Position numbers and translations under genes: made by a program
Notes under the pieces: model-generated
The model's input: only the letters and a program-made list of their open reading frames with translations
What the model was told of the DNA's origin: nothing
The model's database searches: none
Source of the DNA: Tannerellaceae bacterium
GTDB taxonomy: Bacteria > Bacteroidota > Bacteroidia > Bacteroidales > Tannerellaceae
DNA length: 45,182 nucleotides
Assembly: GCA_031266215.1 (NCBI GenBank)
Contig: JAISBL010000079.1
Span: 1 to 45,182 of the forward strand
Reading direction: 5' to 3'
In this document: piece by piece, positions 42,301 through 45,182 of the stretch
Layout: each line of letters begins with the position of its first letter
How positions within the stretch are numbered: position 1 is the first letter of the stretch

Positions 42301-42794
42301 AACACAGAGTCAGCCGTAAAATACGTATAAAGAAGCTTTTCTGTAGCAATGTCAGTTTTGTAAATTGGAGAGAATCCCCAACCGCCAAGATTGCCTAACC
42401 TCACATCAAGCGAATCGCTAGCAGGCAGGTAAGCATCATCTACGCTGGTGCGCAAAGTAAGACCTACCGCTTTGTTGGTAAAGTCAACTTTCGGATTTTG
42501 TCCTTCATTTTCGTCAGCGAACTGCAGGCACCAAAGAGTCTCGCCATACTGTCCTCCAGCGGGGGGAGTAGTACCGGTTTCATAGAGGCCAAGCTTGCCA
42601 TCCCGCAACGATAACACATAATCAGTACCACTATAAGCTGTGTAGAGCTGGTAAAGATGCCCATCCGACTTAGGAAAGTCCGGAAACTTAATATTGGTAG
42701 CATCCCCTGTACCAATTACCTGAGCATTAGCCGTTCCAAACGATGCAGCCAGCACAAGAGCGCCGGCAATCAAAGTAAAAAACTTTTTGTTCAT
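39378..42794 (-). CDS. Large S-layer-like secreted protein, probable T9SS cargo (DUF6383-like end)
   Basis: A 1138-aa protein with a standard signal peptide (MNKKFFTLIAGALVLAASFG, cleavage near ANAQ). The body is strand-rich, Thr/Asp/Tyr-rich and free of catalytic motifs, with many segments of the type WVVRTIRENNKEYSPIKITN and LYQLYTAYSGTDYVLSLRDG. The last 65 residues (VKVISEVGAVTVLNAAGKKV, then SVINLLGQTVASS, ARIVLPKGIVIVSVDG) form a T9SS C-terminal domain of the DUF6383 type. Size, composition, a consensus promoter and a strong terminator suggest an abundant surface protein; Tannerella forsythia S-layer proteins TfsA and TfsB are comparable in size and route. The exact homologue cannot be named without a search. 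It is monocistronic and more AT-rich than its neighbours. Confidence 0.68.
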   Translation of the reverse strand: MNKKFFTLIAGALVLAASFGTANAQVIGTGDATNIKFPDFPKSDGHLYQLYTAYSGTDYVLSLRDGKLGLYETGTTPPAGGQYGETLWCLQFADENEGQNPKVDFTNKAVGLTLRTSVDDAYLPASDSLDVRLGNLGGWGFSPIYKTDIATEKLLYTYFTADSVLVLGVYDNGNPADMKVVAFKERADKAIAAVSGTYTAAPTAFPDVYPLYFTLWKPAELILTANDFNTILGTQEAAAHKLTFVKDKNKTSALNPWSEYNLFATTSNAGGDWLNFAQVKAGTTNVVDSMKFVRVDTSWVNSTGNNMYLAFKFDTIIKNGILSDNDILKQSDFKLTYNVTNDSISIQVAEARFNVAKSVPWDILTSSSAASELIVSLQDLVAKDEIRIVTIGGPEAKTKIQLGLSCADPTGSTLTSLKDGVYIIHNAAGQVLGVPIYTDSLAASGTQLNGVQWITYSKDNVDPRYIPAYQWVVRTIRENNKEYSPIKITNREFPNQLKSSLQLFTDQSSLLFDTKVTTDNFKEVELEIIKDKYLGYYHITKDEARLNTYDLNYLHNLSLEYFLGTSDVDGDSTIIVKKSQTQFKLTPQHNQDTEVDYGYPVTPADTVAIKGLAQLKRTSYVLSVGKKVLHINENQRYTLTTDPSSYNGDSAAFLLKTNNTKNGLHYYALLDTLAVPKHPFPHPITYEKVGISDDNLWAFAQNQKETRTSAFHPEVYTSPLYRRFDGGDYTYGNGQQKVTEPYGAADNAPVWLKFTKQNNLGYQFLFENAPNDANEYRQGITNKQISFLGQYNRMQHPDVNYTFYVDTAYSARPSAGVTGVTAKPQYMLALRPDIVDEDWYVHNTDGYWINSKGDTIRYDTPTSDSVFLPRIVRGFYMFNAEDSVNVRNKDYEGKAAYGAEGDTRLAFVDGAHVADTFYVLPESYKKYNALELQQGHRTLLWTLNPMYKHYLGENTHFEPRFAYNTTTKQYDLLTTTSTSGVLRNGKSMVFQFRLLLNAPNPTRTFLIETRKRTADLQIGPDNGRWIKLQNDVPIVSDEVAFYDISQQSGAELFNVEAGVENGATAIEPAATVSDVKVISEVGAVTVLNAAGKKVSVINLLGQTVASSIPTSDNARIVLPKGIVIVSVDGAPAIKSVVK

Positions 42795-42881
42795 AATTTA
42801 AAAATTTAATATTAATACTAAAAGTAAGAAATTGAGTCTATTTTTTTTATCATTCTTATATAATGTGATTTTTCACCCTGG

Positions 42882-42911
42882 CAAAGGTATATATTTGTTT
42901 GACCTGGGCAA
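42882..42911 (-). promoter_or_regulatory. Consensus promoter of the S-layer-like gene
   Basis: On the minus strand TTG (42911-42909), a 19-bp spacer and TACCTTTG (42889-42882) match the Bacteroidetes promoter TTG-N19-TAnnTTTG exactly. It leaves an AT-rich leader of about 80 nt before the ATG at 42794, often seen for highly expressed genes in this phylum. Confidence 0.85.
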
Positions 42912-43290
42912 TTAGTTCAAATATATTTTTTCCTGTACTACTATCTTTATTATCAATACAACAACAATTCAAGTACAAAAGTTCCCCTTTGGCCCACAAA
43001 TCACCTTCCACTACCTCCTCCATCGTACGGGGGAGAGCAGGGCAGACGGAAATTGCTTATATTTGCCATATTCAAACTTAACCCGGTAAAGCGATGCAAA
43101 GCAGTGTATAAACTGCTATCCGCCGGCGCAAGTCCGGGGCCTGTCGATTTAATCCGGTTTTTCATACTATCCTAATCCTGCGTAAAGATGTACTACAGTT
43201 ACTGCCGAACAGCCGTTACAGACTGTCTGACAGCAGCAACGCCATCGTTTTTATTATTTGCAGATCACTTCAATAATAAACAAAATTTAT
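42912..43290. other. Divergent intergenic region between the S-layer-like gene and the serine recombinase
   Basis: About 380 bp. A plus-strand TATATTTG (43058-43065) matches the -7 consensus and would give the recombinase a leader of about 220 nt. In that leader lie a 6-bp hairpin AGCAGT/ACTGCT (43100-43117) and a short palindrome CAGACTGTCTG (43220-43230 region). No long inverted-repeat pair that would mark an invertible segment was found. No credible small gene was seen. Confidence 0.5.
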
Positions 43291-43905
43291 ATGATTTACG
43301 GTTACATAAGGGTAAGTACAGACAAACAGACGGTAGAGAACCAGCGTTTTGAGATCAATCAATATTGTAAGAAAAACGTACTGGCGGTAGACCGGTGGAT
43401 AGAAGAAACGATTTCAGGTATCAAAGAACTCAACGAGAGAAAGCTCGGCAAACTACTCAGGAGGATGAAACAGGACGACGTCCTGATCTGCTCCGAACTG
43501 TCGCGCCTGGGCAGGAACCTGCTTATGATAATGGGCATTCTCAACGAATGTATGAACCGCAACATCAATGTGTGGACGATTAAAGACAATTACCGGCTGG
43601 GAAGCGACATCAACTCCAAAGTACTCGCCTTTGCCTTCGGCCTTTCGGCCGAGATAGAGCGGAACCTTATCTCGCAGCGCACCAAAGAAGCCCTTGTACG
43701 CAAACGCTCCGAAGGGGTCATACTGGGCAGGCCCAAAGGCAGCAGGTCAAAAGTCAGGAAACTGACAGGACGGGAAGCCGAGATCAAAGCCCTGCTGGAT
43801 AAAAAGACATCACAAAGCGCCATCGCCCGTATTTTCGGCGTCCACCGCCTCACTGTGGCGCAGTTTGTCAAAGACACGCAGATGTTTGTTCCAGGCGCCA
43901 GCTAA
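43291..43905 (+). CDS. Serine recombinase of the resolvase/DNA-invertase family (Mpi-like)
   Basis: A 204-aa small serine recombinase from the ATG at 43291; a TTG upstream is less likely. The catalytic Ser9 is in MIYGYIRVSTDKQTVENQRF, and the active-site arginines lie in ICSELSRLGRNLLMIMGIL. The long helix E region AFAFGLSAEIERNLISQRTK is followed by the linker GVILGRPKGSRSK and a C-terminal helix-turn-helix (SQSAIARIFGVHRLTVAQFV). This layout is that of DNA invertases such as Bacteroides fragilis Mpi, which flips many surface-polysaccharide promoters. Its targets are not visible here. It is divergent from the S-layer-like gene and ends 20 bp from the symporter stop. A resolvase of a mobile element is the alternative. 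Confidence 0.85.
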   Translation: MIYGYIRVSTDKQTVENQRFEINQYCKKNVLAVDRWIEETISGIKELNERKLGKLLRRMKQDDVLICSELSRLGRNLLMIMGILNECMNRNINVWTIKDNYRLGSDINSKVLAFAFGLSAEIERNLISQRTKEALVRKRSEGVILGRPKGSRSKVRKLTGREAEIKALLDKKTSQSAIARIFGVHRLTVAQFVKDTQMFVPGAS

Positions 43906-43925
43906 GCGGGAGACCCGGCCCGCGC

Positions 43926-45182
43926 TTATACGGTATCTTTTTCCATCATACAGGCCACGACCGCATCCCCGGTAACATTGACAGCCGTACGCAGCATATC
44001 CAACGGGCGGTCGATGCCGATGATCAGCGCCAGCCCTTCGGCGGGAATACCCACAGAAGTAAGCACCATAGCAAGGATGACGTAAGTGCCGCCCGGTATG
44101 CCGGGCGTACCGATGGAAGAGAGGACGGTCATAAACAACACCGTCAGCATCTGCGATAATGTAAGGTCGATACCCAATACCTGCGAGATGAAAAGTATGG
44201 CGATAGCCTGATAGCATGAGGTGCCGTCCATATTGACGGTAACGCCCACGGGCAGGACAAAGGAAGATATTTCTTTAGACACCTTCAGGTCTTCCTCCAC
44301 CGTCTTCATTGTGACCGGAAGCGTGACGGCGCTGCTGCTTGTGGTAAAAGCAAAAAGCTGCACCGGGTACATGGCGCGCAGGAATCTCTTCACGGTGATC
44401 TTCCTGCCGAATATCCTGAGCACCAACGGATAGAACCCATACATAATAAGCAGCATAGCTGCGGTTACCGTCAGTGCGTACAGCCCCAGGGCGCCGAACA
44501 GGCTGGCGTCTCCCCTGAAGTCAATGACCAGGCCCGCCATAAGCGCAGTAACCCCTACCGGAGCGAGTTTGATAATAAACCCCACCATTTTGAGTATGAT
44601 TTCATTAAGCCCGTCGAAGAAATCAATGACCGGCTTCGCCCTCTCATGTGGGATCAGCAACGAGGCTACGGCAAAAAGAATGGCAAAGAAAATGACCTGC
44701 AGTATGGCAGAGTTATTACTCGCGGCGCTCACTATATTGTCGGGCACTATGTCGTTAAGGAAGTTCAAAGGCCCCTGTCCCTGCGCCTGCCCGGCCTCCA
44801 GGGCCTTTTCTGCAATAACGCTCCGGTAGGTCTCCTGCAATCCGGCGGCCACCTCCTGATTGACCAGGGCGCCGGGGCGTACAGACGCCCCCAGTCCGAT
44901 ACCGAATGATGCCGAAAGGGTAATAAAACACAGATAAATAAGCAATGTCTTTATTCCCAGCCTGGAGAATTTACTGACGTCTTTAAGGCCGGCTATACCC
45001 TTTACCAGTGTGACGAATATCAGCGGAACAGCTATCAGCCGCAACAGGCGGATAAATAGCTGCCCCCAGGGCACGACCCAGTTGTCAACAAACTTTTCGG
45101 CATTTACGTATGCGGCAGTCAGGCCGATAATAATTCCCAGAGCCATCCCTGCGAGAATCTGCATATACAAGGGAATGGAAAT
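43926..45182 (-). CDS. Dicarboxylate/amino acid:cation symporter (DAACS family), 5' end outside the window
   Basis: At least 418 aa of a sodium- or proton-coupled glutamate/aspartate/dicarboxylate transporter (GltP/DctA type) in the inner membrane. The open frame runs off the window end and continues upstream of the first internal Met with residues ISIPLYMQILAGM, so the true start is not included. Eight hydrophobic helices are visible, with the substrate-binding serine-rich hairpin FTTSSSAVTLPVTMK, the signature VGVTVNMDGTSCYQ and the second hairpin SSIGTPGIPGG. The C-terminal helix ends DAVVACMMEKD. Import of amino acids or C4-dicarboxylates suits an asaccharolytic or mixed fermenter. Confidence 0.92.
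   Translation of the reverse strand: MSIPLYMQILAGMALGIIIGLTAAYVNAEKFVDNWVVPWGQLFIRLLRLIAVPLIFVTLVKGIAGLKDVSKFSRLGIKTLLIYLCFITLSASFGIGLGASVRPGALVNQEVAAGLQETYRSVIAEKALEAGQAQGQGPLNFLNDIVPDNIVSAASNNSAILQVIFFAILFAVASLLIPHERAKPVIDFFDGLNEIILKMVGFIIKLAPVGVTALMAGLVIDFRGDASLFGALGLYALTVTAAMLLIMYGFYPLVLRIFGRKITVKRFLRAMYPVQLFAFTTSSSAVTLPVTMKTVEEDLKVSKEISSFVLPVGVTVNMDGTSCYQAIAILFISQVLGIDLTLSQMLTVLFMTVLSSIGTPGIPGGTYVILAMVLTSVGIPAEGLALIIGIDRPLDMLRTAVNVTGDAVVACMMEKDTV

Noticed and set aside
42889-42945. ATATATTTG/CAAATATAT inverted repeat around the S-layer promoter as an inversion site
   Set aside because: The arms are only 9 bp and almost pure AT, and one overlaps normal promoter spacer sequence; too weak to propose recombination.

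Overview
The window reads as chromosomal DNA from a Bacteroidales bacterium, most like the Tannerellaceae/Porphyromonadaceae (Tannerella, Parabacteroides, Porphyromonas). The evidence is PorU and PorV of the type IX secretion system (T9SS), an Mfa/FimA-type fimbrial operon, BtuB/BtuG-type surface vitamin B12 capture, an S-layer-like T9SS cargo and promoters of the TTG-N19-TAnnTTTG type. No rRNA, tRNA or CRISPR array was seen. Identifications rest on motifs read by eye; no database search was possible.

Layout. 0.2-4.7 kb: a lone tyrosine recombinase, a phased palindrome array, a beta-propeller lipoprotein and an orphan fimbrillin-like lipoprotein. 5.4-12.7 kb: a tight plus-strand cluster tcdA, rex, FAH-family hydrolase, porU, porV, ispF. 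13.0-22.6 kb: a seven-gene minus-strand fimbrial operon (DUF3575-like, DUF3868/OmpA/TPR-like, major fimbrillin, FimB/Mfa2-like anchor, two tip-like subunits with BACON-like ends, and a last gene with a T9SS-like C-terminus). 22.9-25.7 kb: xerD and a C69 dipeptidase. 26.1-32.2 kb: a cobalamin riboswitch, btuB, an antisense toxin-antitoxin pair, btuG and a Big2-domain secreted protein. 32.5-35.5 kb: xseB-ispD-recG. 35.7-38.1 kb: a TPP riboswitch with a TonB-dependent receptor. 38.1-39.2 kb: prfB with its programmed +1 frameshift. 39.4-42.8 kb: a large S-layer-like secreted protein behind a consensus promoter. 43.3-45.2 kb: a serine recombinase of the DNA-invertase type and a dicarboxylate/amino-acid symporter cut by the window end.

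How the parts connect. PorU and PorV mature and shuttle proteins carrying a T9SS C-terminal domain, and the window holds at least three candidate cargos: the last gene of the fimbrial operon, the Big2 protein of the B12 locus and the S-layer-like protein. Two outer-membrane receptors are each preceded by the riboswitch expected for their nutrient (B12 and thiamine). Two MEP-pathway genes (ispF, ispD) lie in separate operons.

The most unusual signal is a set of four intergenic arrays of short palindromes. Three, at 12.8, 25.9 and 35.6 kb, have an exact 23-bp period and about five units each: 6-bp inverted arms with 11 bp of total spacer per period. The arm sequences differ between loci. The fourth, at 1.8 kb, has six to seven units at 21-22 bp, about two helical turns. 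Architecture is conserved while sequence is not, and the arrays lie in every kind of gene orientation. I do not recognise this as a described element.
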